Assembly: GCA_902461025.1 (NCBI GenBank) | Contig: CABPWC010000047.1 | Coordinates: 1-11,680 of the forward strand | Length of the DNA stretch: 11,680 nt | Reading direction: 5' to 3' | DNA from: an uncultured Streptococcus sp. | Lineage (GTDB): Bacteria; Bacillota; Bacilli; Lactobacillales; Streptococcaceae | Position numbers and translations under genes: made by a program | Shown: in pieces, positions 1 to 5,666 of the stretch | Numbering within the stretch: position 1 is the stretch's first letter | How the letters are laid out: each line of letters opens with the position of its first letter | Notes under the pieces: generated by a model | What the model was told of the DNA's origin: nothing | The model's database searches: none | The model's input: only the letters and a program-made list of their open reading frames with translations

Positions 1-167
1 TTGCCCAGACCGGCGGCTACATTTTGGCAGCTGTCGGTCCAACTCTCTTTGGTTATAGTTTTAACTTTTTCCATTCGTGGATCCCAGCTGTACTGGCTCT
101 TCTAGTTATTGATATCATCATGACGGTCGCCCTCTTTATGGTGGATAACTCGGATAAAATCCTCTAA
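1..167 (+). CDS. MFS transporter, CynX/NimT-like, C-terminal fragment
   Basis: Only the last 54 codons are in the window; the frame begins at base 3 and ends with TAA at 165-167. The peptide starts AQTGGYILAAVGPTLFGYS and goes on through a second hydrophobic stretch (about residues 29-47, WIPAVLALLVIDIIMTVALF) to a short charged tail, DNSDKIL. The Q-x-x-G-Y-x-L-A-A-x-G-P pattern is typical of helix 10-11 of the CynX/NimT branch of the major facilitator superfamily (cyanate or nitroimidazole-type transporters). These are 12-helix inner-membrane permeases; the substrate cannot be told from this piece. A terminator follows 40 bases later, so the gene is not co-transcribed with what lies downstream. 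Confidence 0.8.
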   Translation, partial: AQTGGYILAAVGPTLFGYSFNFFHSWIPAVLALLVIDIIMTVALFMVDNSDKIL

Positions 168-205
168 AAAGGTTTTTAGAATTTGCCACAAATAAACACA
201 CTTTG

Positions 206-231
206 AAAGCCAGACTGAGTCTGGTTTTTTT
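206..231 (+). terminator. Rho-independent terminator of the MFS gene
   Basis: Perfect 6-bp stem CCAGAC / GTCTGG with a TGA loop (210-224), followed by seven T (225-231). Upstream A residues at 206-208 can pair with the start of the T run and lengthen the stem. It separates the MFS gene from the accessory cassette. Confidence 0.9.
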
Positions 232-296
232 GGATCTTCATAACATTTTACAAAGTATAGATTTACCAAGCATACTACTCTTACTATGCGCAAAAA

Positions 297-305
297 TGAT
301 ATAAT
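297..305 (+). promoter_or_regulatory. Extended -10 promoter element
   Basis: TG-A-TATAAT is a perfect extended -10 match. No good -35 hexamer lies 16-18 bp upstream, which extended -10 promoters tolerate. A transcript from here would begin near 312 and could read into the LRR gene as a long leader. Confidence 0.45.
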
Positions 306-405
306 AAAGCTAGGAAAACTTCGGTTACAATTTATTAGGAGTAGCACTGTTTGGGTACATAAAAGATTATTACTTTCGGAATTGATAGTTGAAGCGATGC
401 TAAAG

Positions 406-434
406 TTGAAATTATAAACGTCTACATTTATGAT
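406..434 (+). promoter_or_regulatory. Promoter of the LRR cassette
   Basis: TTGAAA (406-411), a 17-bp spacer, then TATGAT (429-434); each hexamer is one base from consensus. The predicted start near 441 gives a leader of about 78 nt that contains the 462-487 inverted repeat. This is the best-placed promoter for the two-gene cassette. Confidence 0.65.
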
Positions 435-461
435 TGTTTTAACGCCATTAAGAAATTTTGA

Positions 462-487
462 TTGGATAAAAAATATCGATTATCCAA
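462..487 (+). repeat. Inverted repeat in the LRR leader
   Basis: TTGGATAA (462-469) and TTATCCAA (480-487) form a perfect 8-bp inverted repeat around a 10-nt centre. It sits between the predicted transcription start and the ribosome site. It has no T run, so it is not a terminator. It could be an operator or an mRNA hairpin. Confidence 0.55.
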
Positions 488-518
488 AGACCATTGAATC
501 ATGTAAGGAGAAATTTGT

Positions 519-2015
519 ATGTTAGCAAAAGCAGGGGACGTCTATTGTGTTTATAATTTCCATCTAAAAAAATACATAGCTTGTCAGATAACCAAGATAG
601 AAGAAGGGGAGAAAAAGCCGCAGGCTGTCCTACTGTCATTAGACTGGTCAGGAGATCAACCTCTTAGAGAAGAAGAGCTAGCTTCTTTGAAGCCACTCTA
701 TATAGATTTTATGTACTGGGAAAGAAACTTACATCTTAGTAATGTTGATATTCATGTACCATCAAATTATATTTTTATTGGTAATACAACACCATTAACA
801 ACTGAAAGCACCAATACTTATGCTATGTTTTGGGGGAATGGTTACGATATTTATAGGCAACTGAAATGGCAAGAAATACCAAAAGAAAAAAGAGATTTAT
901 TTAAGAAAGCAGATAAAAGCAAGGAAAAAGTTTCATTTACAGGAAATGAGTGCCGTATTTCTAAACACAATATCAATGACGAGTGGACGCCTTTTGAAGA
1001 CGCATTAGAATTAAAGGTCTTTCCTTGTTTATCTAAGTTGGCATTAACGAGATGGCACAAAAATTTATATGAATATTTACAGTCAACTCCTTTTATTACA
1101 GAACTAGTTCTTGAGAATCATGGACAAACAAAACTGGATTTTTCCAAGACATCCATACATCGGATTTCCATTGATTTGACAGGCGTAGAGGAACTTAGAC
1201 TGAATGATGATTTGGAGGAGCTAGTCTTATTAGGAGACATGAGCGACAATTGTCAGATACTTGTAAAGGACAATGGAGCCAGCTTACGATTACAACTTGA
1301 TCGTTCTCTACCTAAGGTACTGGGATTAAAAGATTTAGGAGCCATCCATTGTTCTAACATCCTTGAAATAGACTTTGCACAAATCTTGAATAACTATCCA
1401 AGGCTTAGGGAATTAAGATTGTGGGGGAAACCTGGTCATATTCTTAATTTCCATAAATTATCAGAGTTAAAAGAGTTAGTCATATTTTCCACTGTGGATT
1501 TGTTTGGCTTTACTGCAGAAGATATTCCCAAACCAGAAGATTTACCTCGATTAAGCATGTTTTGGATGAGTAGCTTACCAGAAGAGGCCGCTAAAGTAGC
1601 CAAAAAATATTATAAAAAACAGCAGGACAAGGGACTAAATCTTTGGATAACAAAACCGAGAAAAGCTGAATGGCTAGCCCAAAACCTAGACAATCCATTT
1701 CGCTCATGGGATGGACAAGAAAATATTTCAACCGCAAACGCAAAAAAAGCAGCCTCTCTATATAGAAAGACTAGAGCAAGCCTTATAAAGCTTCTAGAAA
1801 ACCCCAACGAGGACACTATGAAACACATAGAAGTCCTCATAAGAGAGTATACTCAAGGTTTCAATAAAATGGACAAGCGTAACTATTTTATTGAAACAAT
1901 CGAGAGAGAGGATATCTATGATGCCCTGGTCGAGATCTTAGATTTACTACCTGAAGATTTAGGGATGGACAAAGAAAAATTTATAGAAATCTTTGATGAG
2001 CTAAAAGATTTTTAA
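519..2015 (+). CDS. Leucine-rich-repeat-like protein with immunity-type N-terminus
   Basis: This 498-aa soluble protein has no signal peptide or membrane segment. The start is well set: TAAGGAG at 504-510, eight bases before ATG. Three parts can be seen. Residues 1-60 (AGDVYCVYNFHLKKYIACQI, then a strand-rich stretch) resemble the small barrel of Imm26-type immunity proteins, which typically open with G-D-V-x-x-V/I-P and G-x-Y-x-x-x-Q-I. Residues about 165-350 hold irregular LRR-like units, for example LSKLALTRW, ITELVLENHG, VEELRLND, LEELVLLGD, LRELRLWG and LKELVIFS. Residues about 384-498 are helical and charged, with W385, the NPFRSWDG loop (392-399), ANAKKAASLYRKTRASLIKL and a C-terminal IYDALVEIL-containing helix. 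Proteins of this shape are often labelled 'gliding motility protein' in databases; that label says little about function. Its own promoter, small partner gene and terminator suggest an acquired cassette. A role in immunity to a toxin or in protein binding is inference only. Confidence 0.7.
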   Translation: MLAKAGDVYCVYNFHLKKYIACQITKIEEGEKKPQAVLLSLDWSGDQPLREEELASLKPLYIDFMYWERNLHLSNVDIHVPSNYIFIGNTTPLTTESTNTYAMFWGNGYDIYRQLKWQEIPKEKRDLFKKADKSKEKVSFTGNECRISKHNINDEWTPFEDALELKVFPCLSKLALTRWHKNLYEYLQSTPFITELVLENHGQTKLDFSKTSIHRISIDLTGVEELRLNDDLEELVLLGDMSDNCQILVKDNGASLRLQLDRSLPKVLGLKDLGAIHCSNILEIDFAQILNNYPRLRELRLWGKPGHILNFHKLSELKELVIFSTVDLFGFTAEDIPKPEDLPRLSMFWMSSLPEEAAKVAKKYYKKQQDKGLNLWITKPRKAEWLAQNLDNPFRSWDGQENISTANAKKAASLYRKTRASLIKLLENPNEDTMKHIEVLIREYTQGFNKMDKRNYFIETIEREDIYDALVEILDLLPEDLGMDKEKFIEIFDELKDF

Positions 2016-2056
2016 ATGAGAAGTCTTTCTAGTTCATTCTTGAAACGGAGATTATC

Positions 2057-2482
2057 ATGACTAACTTTATACAGACTATCACAGTAGAAAATCGGCAGGT
2101 CGACAAAGAGAATTACTTTACAATTGGCTACTCTCCAGAGATAGAAAAATCTTTACTGTGTGTTTATATTTCTTGGATTGCTGGTTATGAACGCTATTAC
2201 CAGTTAGATGATGGAGATTTGGCTCTCTTTGAAAGCAAACGAGAAGCATTTCTCAAAAAATATGAAAAAGAAATCAAGGCTTATCGGACTGAAAGATTGA
2301 TTGGTTCTGGGGCTCTGAGGGATTACAATTTTAGTTCTTTGCCTGAGAATATCCTAGAAAACTTGGATAGCTATCCTCCATTTAACGGATATGTCTATCA
2401 AAACGGCATCCTCTGTGCTAGAATCAAGATTGAAGACAAGTATTTTTATCTTCCGCCCATTTATGATGAGGATTACAGATAA
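2057..2482 (+). CDS. Hypothetical 141-aa protein, partner of the LRR gene
   Basis: I do not recognise this family. The start follows CGGAG (2046-2050) by six bases and lies 41 bases after the LRR stop, so the two genes are almost certainly one transcript. The protein is soluble, acidic and rich in Tyr: an N-terminal strand-rich part (ITVENRQVDKENYFTIGYS, then LLCVYISWIAGYERYYQLDD), a basic helix at about residues 60-80 (SKREAFLKKYEKEIKAY), a Gly/Leu-rich turn and a C-terminal strand pair ending in YFYLPPIYDEDYR. There is no signal peptide, membrane helix or cysteine pair. Size, lack of obvious catalytic residues and pairing with an Imm26/LRR-like gene would fit a small immunity-type protein; this is inference. 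Confidence 0.7.
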   Translation: MTNFIQTITVENRQVDKENYFTIGYSPEIEKSLLCVYISWIAGYERYYQLDDGDLALFESKREAFLKKYEKEIKAYRTERLIGSGALRDYNFSSLPENILENLDSYPPFNGYVYQNGILCARIKIEDKYFYLPPIYDEDYR

Positions 2483-2514
2483 GCATTGCCTCAAAGTAAT
2501 GCAAAACAGCCTCC

Positions 2515-2543
2515 AATCTTCTAGTTTTTACTAGGAGATTTTT
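2515..2543 (+). terminator. Terminator of the LRR cassette
   Basis: TCTTCTAGT (2517-2525), a TTTT loop and ACTAGGAGA (2530-2538) form a 9-bp stem with one G-U pair. A2515-A2516 extend it against the following T run (2539-2543). It ends the two-gene cassette just before the padR promoter. Confidence 0.8.
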
Positions 2544-2560
2544 ATATATAAAAATTTTAC
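2542..2560. promoter_or_regulatory. Upstream copy of 19-bp direct repeat at padR promoter
   Basis: The sequence TTATATATAAAAATTTTAC differs at one base from the copy at 2614-2632. It ends 9 bp before the padR -35 hexamer. The A/T-palindromic centre and the placement of two copies around a promoter suggest a regulator-binding box, but it also overlaps the T-rich tail of the preceding terminator. Confidence 0.45.
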
Positions 2561-2569
2561 ACATATTAC

Positions 2570-2598
2570 TTGACAGGGCTTACATTTAGATGTATGAT
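2570..2598 (+). promoter_or_regulatory. Promoter of the padR operon
   Basis: Consensus TTGACA (2570-2575), a 17-bp spacer and TATGAT (2593-2598). This is the strongest promoter in the window by sequence. Start expected near 2605, about 50 nt before padR. Confidence 0.85.
2581..2594. promoter_or_regulatory. Putative PadR operator in promoter spacer
   Basis: TACAT-TTAG-ATGTA is a perfect 5-bp inverted repeat lying between -35 and -10 and touching the -10 hexamer. PadR-family regulators are known to use ATGT/ACAT half-sites, so autoregulation by the downstream gene is likely. The half-site spacing (4 bp) is shorter than the classical ATGT-N8-ACAT. Extra ATGT copies at 2597-2600 and 2601-2604 could form other pairings. 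Confidence 0.55.
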
Positions 2599-2613
2599 GT
2601 ATGTGTAGAATAA

Positions 2614-2632
2614 TTATATATAAAATTTTTAC
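2614..2632. promoter_or_regulatory. Downstream copy of 19-bp direct repeat at padR promoter
   Basis: TTATATATAAAATTTTTAC matches the 2542-2560 copy at 18 of 19 bases. It falls in the untranslated leader between the transcription start and the AAAGGAGGTG ribosome site, 54 bp downstream of the end of the first copy. Binding at both copies could loop out or block the promoter; this is inference. Confidence 0.45.
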
Positions 2633-2654
2633 ATACTAAAAAAGGAGGTGCCCC

Positions 2655-2981
2655 ATGTATTTTCCAACATCAGCGGCCTTGATTGAATTTCTCATCTTGG
2701 CCATCCTAGAACAAGGGGATTCCTATGGTTATGAAATTAGTCAAACCATTAAACTCATTGCCAAAATCAAGGAATCTACCCTCTACCCCATCTTGAAAAA
2801 ACTGGATACCAACCGCTATCTGACTACATACTCTCGCGAATACCAAGGTCGGATGCGGAAATACTACTCCTTAACAGAGATTGGGGAGGAGCAACTATTT
2901 GTACTCAGAGAAGAGTGGACACTCTACACTGACACTATCAACGGCATCATAGAAGGGAGCATTCGCCATGACAAGAACTGA
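2655..2981 (+). CDS. PadR-family transcriptional regulator
   Basis: At 108 aa this is the compact PadR subfamily type, a winged helix plus one dimerisation helix. Visible landmarks are the N-terminal helix (SAALIEFLILAILEQGDSYG), the conserved SYGYEI (23-28), the recognition helix STLYPILKKL (41-50) and the wing RKYYSLTEIG (68-77). The C-terminal helix, about 80-100, ends in a short basic tail. The start follows a near-perfect AAAGGAGGTG (2641-2650) by four bases. The protein should repress its own operon, which encodes membrane proteins, using the palindrome in the promoter. In this family the signal may be a small molecule or an envelope stress cue; nothing in the sequence tells which. The 3' end overlaps the next gene by 14 bases, so translation is likely coupled. 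Confidence 0.92.
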   Translation: MYFPTSAALIEFLILAILEQGDSYGYEISQTIKLIAKIKESTLYPILKKLDTNRYLTTYSREYQGRMRKYYSLTEIGEEQLFVLREEWTLYTDTINGIIEGSIRHDKN

Positions 2982-3561
2982 ATATTTGAATCAGCTTGAA
3001 GCCTATCTGATGAAGCTTCCTCAAGCTGATCGCATCGAAGCCATGGATTACTTCAAAGAACTCTTTGATGATGCTGGTCCTGAAGGTGAGGAAGACCTAA
3101 TAGCTAGCCTGGGAAGTCCAAAAGAAGCTGCCCATGATGTCCTGACTACACTTCTTGATAAGAAAATCAATGAAGAAAATTCCAATAAGAACAACCGTCA
3201 GGTTTTACAAATCGCAATCATCGCACTTCTGGCTGCACCTATTGGGATTCCAGTCGGGATTGGTCTTCTCATGGCTATCATCGGGATTTTTATCGCTGCG
3301 GTTAGTGTACTTTTAGCCTTCTTTGCTGTATCAGCAGCTGGACTAATCCTAGGAGGCGTTCTCCTATTTGAAAGCTTCTACGTCCTGGCTGAATCTACAT
3401 CTGCTTTTGTGCTGATTTTTGGTGGAGGTTTACTAGCTATCGGGGCTTCGTCTCTAGTCTTACTAGCGACTTCCTATGTAGCACGTTTCTTTGGATTACT
3501 AATCCTTCGACTTATTCAGTGGATTCTTAATAGAGGAAAGAGAGGTGAAAGTCATGCGTAA
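2968..3561 (+). CDS. DUF1700 / HAAS-domain membrane protein
   Basis: This 197-aa protein has a cytosolic N-terminal HAAS-type helical domain (1-65). The typical pattern is present: RTEYLNQLEAYLMKLPQADR, then YFKELFDDAGPEGEEDLIASLGSPKEAA (residues 28-55, not contiguous motif). It is followed by a linker and about four to five strongly hydrophobic, Gly/Ala-rich membrane segments (about 79-190), ending with a basic tail (NRGKRGESHA). DUF1700 proteins are regularly encoded next to PadR regulators and DUF4097 proteins, and are thought to be membrane parts of a signalling or envelope-homeostasis unit; the molecular role is not settled. The gene overlaps padR by 14 bases and the next gene by 8. Its ribosome site AAGGGAG lies inside padR. 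Confidence 0.85.
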   Translation: MTRTEYLNQLEAYLMKLPQADRIEAMDYFKELFDDAGPEGEEDLIASLGSPKEAAHDVLTTLLDKKINEENSNKNNRQVLQIAIIALLAAPIGIPVGIGLLMAIIGIFIAAVSVLLAFFAVSAAGLILGGVLLFESFYVLAESTSAFVLIFGGGLLAIGASSLVLLATSYVARFFGLLILRLIQWILNRGKRGESHA

Positions 3562-4462
3562 ATTAACAAAAGGATTTCTTATCTTTGGTGTTGTTACTAG
3601 TATCATTGGTTTTGCCATGATAATCATCAGCATCCAAACCGATGGTGTCAAAAGCCTCCTTGCAATGTCTCAAAATCCAGTCTTTGAAAGCCGAATGGAA
3701 GAGCTCGTTTTTGATCAAGATATTGAAAATCTAAACATCTCACTAACAGAACATTCGCTCGTCATTACGGAGTCAAACGATGATAAGATCCACCTCCAGT
3801 ATCACCCGACCATCTCTGAAAAAGAGAACCTTCAACACTCTATCAAAGAGAAAAGTCTTGAAATAACTGATACCAAATCAACTACACGTCGCTCTATAGG
3901 TTCTAGTATCGAAGGTATCCTCTTTATCGCAAGCGGAATTTCTAGCCGCAATGATGAAATCGTACTCTCATTACCAAGAGGAAAGGACTTAAAAAATCTT
4001 GCAGCTCAGGTTGACCATCGTATCCTTTCAATTTCCAATGCAAAAATCAACAATGCCAAGATTCTGTCAAATGGCTTTCTTCTTCGTATCACTGATAGCG
4101 AGATTAAAAATAGCCAACTGACTACAACTGGAATTGTCAATGTATTTGAAACCAGTCTAACAGATAGCCGCATCCAAGCAGATCATGAACATATCGAGGC
4201 AGACGATATCCAAGTGCATGGTCGAGTGGAATTCGAGGCAAGAAAAGATATCTCATTCGAGTTATCTCAAAAGGAACTTGATCGAATCAATGTTGAGTTT
4301 TCTGCTGAACATGGTGATATCTATCGTTGGCATCGAGACAGACGTGACATACCTACGGGAGGTAGTAAAGGTGAAGCATTAGCTAACCCTTACAAAACAG
4401 AAAAAAAAGATACGCAAGATCTCCTCGTCGCAAAATCGAATCAAAGTATCTATTTCCCATAA
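3554..4462 (+). CDS. DUF4097-family beta-repeat membrane-anchored protein
   Basis: The protein is 302 aa from the ATG chosen here. It has a basic start, one membrane anchor (about 7-26, GFLIFGVVTSIIGFAMIIIS) and an extracytoplasmic domain rich in short beta strands. Typical DUF4097 units are IENLNISLTEHSLVITES, then IHLQYHP, and later the repeating asparagine/serine ladder ISNAKINNAKI, LLRITDSEIKNSQLT and VFETSLTDSRIQAD, which suggests a beta-solenoid. There is no lipobox and no LPXTG sorting signal. ATG 3554 is preferred over an in-frame GTG at 3545 because GAGAGG (3540-3545) lies eight bases upstream of the ATG and would be destroyed by the earlier start. The gene overlaps DUF1700 by 8 bases and has no promoter of its own. 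PadR, DUF1700 and DUF4097 together form a recurrent Firmicutes module. Confidence 0.82.
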   Translation: MRKLTKGFLIFGVVTSIIGFAMIIISIQTDGVKSLLAMSQNPVFESRMEELVFDQDIENLNISLTEHSLVITESNDDKIHLQYHPTISEKENLQHSIKEKSLEITDTKSTTRRSIGSSIEGILFIASGISSRNDEIVLSLPRGKDLKNLAAQVDHRILSISNAKINNAKILSNGFLLRITDSEIKNSQLTTTGIVNVFETSLTDSRIQADHEHIEADDIQVHGRVEFEARKDISFELSQKELDRINVEFSAEHGDIYRWHRDRRDIPTGGSKGEALANPYKTEKKDTQDLLVAKSNQSIYFP

Positions 4463-4470
4463 TAAGGTCG

Positions 4471-4493
4471 CATGCTTTCTTATAGAAATCATG
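4471..4493. repeat. Near-perfect inverted repeat before the acidic-tail membrane gene
   Basis: CATGCTTTCT and AGAAATCATG pair at 9 of 10 positions around a 3-nt centre. It lies 8 bases after the DUF4097 stop. No T run follows, so it is not a standard terminator. It sits just upstream of a possible -10 (TATACT, 4513-4518) and could be an operator or an mRNA-processing hairpin. Confidence 0.5.
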
Positions 4494-4548
4494 AATAAAG
4501 ACAACTAGTAGTTATACTTAAAAATTAATCAAAAAAGGGAGGTCTATT

Positions 4549-5562
4549 ATGACTCAAGAATGGTTTGAAAGTGCTGATTTCGAAAAAACAGCCAACAATG
4601 AGAAAAAAGAACATCCATCTGACCTAGTCATTCCTCAAGAAGAGTTAAAAGAAAAAGAAGAGTTGCCAGTGGTTGAAGAAAGTCTTCAAGTCAACCCTGA
4701 AGAACAAGAAGCTGACCTAGAAAAAGTAGAGAATGACGAACACGCAGAACTCGTGGAAAATACAGAAAAGATAGATAAGTCAGAAGAACCTGTAGAGACT
4801 GAAGAACAAGAAGAACTGGCAACAAAGACAGACCAAACAGAAAAACCAGTTAAGGAAGCACCTCAGCCTAGCAAATCTTTGGAAAGTCCATTTGTCCCAG
4901 ATCCTGTCCCTACAAAAACTGCAATCTTCAAAGAAGAATTGGCTGATTTTTGGGGCTGGTTACAAGGTGCTCTGAAAGAACCAACAGCAAGCATTGATAC
5001 AGATAAAAAACATAGTTATAACTCCTTTGCGCTACTAACTATCTTTTCTGCTACAAGTTTCCTCTTTACAGTTTATCACGCCAAACAAGGCTACTATGGT
5101 CGTATGACAAGCATCGATGCTCACTTCATGGAACAATTCCCGTCTCTCAATCTCTTCTCGGTCTTCTCCATCCTAGTAGCGACAAGTCTCTTCTTCTTTT
5201 CAATTCTCATGGGTGGATTTGTAGTCAAACGCTTTGTCGACCAGGACAGTGACTGGACACTGGAAAAAACCTTGCAAGAACACAGCAGGCTCTTCGCCCT
5301 TCCTATCCTGCTCACGGGTATTGCGAGTTTCTTTGCCTTCTTTAATAGTCTACGTTTTGCGGCTCTTCTCTGCCTCATTAGCATTGGTCTGACTCTCTTG
5401 GCCAATCTCTACATCATCTCAAGATCTAGTAAGGATAGGCAAACTGATCCCTTCTATCGCCTTCTCTTAGCTTTCCTAGTCAACGGTGGTGTTCTATTTC
5501 TCTTCTTCCTAGCAGAAATGGCACTTGTTTTCGACTATCTTCGAATCCTTTCTTTTATGTAA
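4549..5562 (+). CDS. Membrane protein with acidic cytosolic tail (DUF6574-like)
   Basis: In this 337-aa protein, residues 1-120 are disordered and very rich in Glu, Lys and Gln, with loosely repeated E-E-Q/E-x blocks. A short amphipathic segment FKEELADFWGWLQGALKEP (127-145) follows, then five predicted membrane segments: about 158-176, 202-226, 247-265, 268-290 and 303-325. No catalytic motif, signal peptide or transporter signature is visible. I recall this type as the streptococcal DUF6574 family, but the number should be checked. The start follows GGGAGG (4537-4542) by six bases. The gene is 86 bp downstream of DUF4097, so it may be the last gene of the PadR operon or have a weak promoter of its own. 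The tail could be a protein-docking arm. Function unknown. Confidence 0.75.
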   Translation: MTQEWFESADFEKTANNEKKEHPSDLVIPQEELKEKEELPVVEESLQVNPEEQEADLEKVENDEHAELVENTEKIDKSEEPVETEEQEELATKTDQTEKPVKEAPQPSKSLESPFVPDPVPTKTAIFKEELADFWGWLQGALKEPTASIDTDKKHSYNSFALLTIFSATSFLFTVYHAKQGYYGRMTSIDAHFMEQFPSLNLFSVFSILVATSLFFFSILMGGFVVKRFVDQDSDWTLEKTLQEHSRLFALPILLTGIASFFAFFNSLRFAALLCLISIGLTLLANLYIISRSSKDRQTDPFYRLLLAFLVNGGVLFLFFLAEMALVFDYLRILSFM

Positions 5563-5565
5563 GAT

Positions 5566-5594
5566 AAAAACCTGTCACTCTGACAGGTTTTTTT
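5566..5594 (+). terminator. Terminator of the PadR/membrane-protein operon
   Basis: AAAAA then CCTGTCA-CTC-TGACAGG then TTTTTTT: a perfect 7-bp stem extended to 12 bp by A-T pairs. It begins 3 bases after the stop codon. The flanking A run means it could also work for minus-strand transcripts. Confidence 0.95.
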
Positions 5595-5602
5595 GTGTAC
5601 AC

Positions 5603-5630
5603 AAAAAGCAGATCAAACGATCTGCCTTTT
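5603..5630 (-). terminator. Terminator of the DUF4299-like gene, possibly bidirectional
   Basis: GCAGATC-AAAC-GATCTGC (5608-5625) is a perfect 7-bp stem. It is flanked by A5603-5607, which gives UUUUU on the minus strand, and by CTTTT (5626-5630) on the plus strand. It lies about 40 bp past the minus-strand stop codon and closes the convergent gene pair. Confidence 0.85.
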
Positions 5631-5666
5631 CACATTATTTAAAACCAATATCTTTCATTTATGCCT

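Larger units (their letters stand above)
232..518. other. Gene-poor stretch upstream of the LRR gene
   Basis: No convincing gene lies here. It holds an extended -10 promoter-like element (TGATATAAT, 297-305), a ribosome-site-like TAGGAG at 336-341 that has no usable reading frame behind it, the likely LRR promoter (406-434) and an inverted repeat (462-487). Two short open stretches are visible. One spans about 314-385 and encodes ENFGYNLLGVALFGYIKDYY plus three residues. The other, 430-525, is a 31-codon ATG frame that overlaps the LRR start. Neither has a good ribosome site. The stretch could be decayed remains of an earlier gene at the edge of an insertion. Confidence 0.5.

Noticed and set aside
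102..347. Minus-strand open frame opposite the MFS end and terminator
   Set aside because: It runs across the MFS coding end and the terminator hairpin, lacks a ribosome site and its peptide shows no family features.
3545..3553. Earlier GTG start for the DUF4097 gene
   Set aside because: The GTG overlaps the ribosome site that serves ATG 3554 and has no suitable site of its own; the ATG gives the normal basic N-terminus before the membrane anchor.
4185..4382. 65-codon plus-strand frame inside the DUF4097 gene
   Set aside because: It lies wholly within a supported gene in another frame and has no ribosome site or family features.
5121..5405. 94-codon minus-strand Arg/Lys-rich frame opposite the five-helix protein
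   Set aside because: The basic composition is what the complement of Phe/Leu/Ser codons gives; no ribosome site was seen.
5595..5602. GTGTACAC palindrome between the two terminators
   Set aside because: Eight bases is too short to call an operator, and it is already squeezed between two terminator stems with no promoter nearby.
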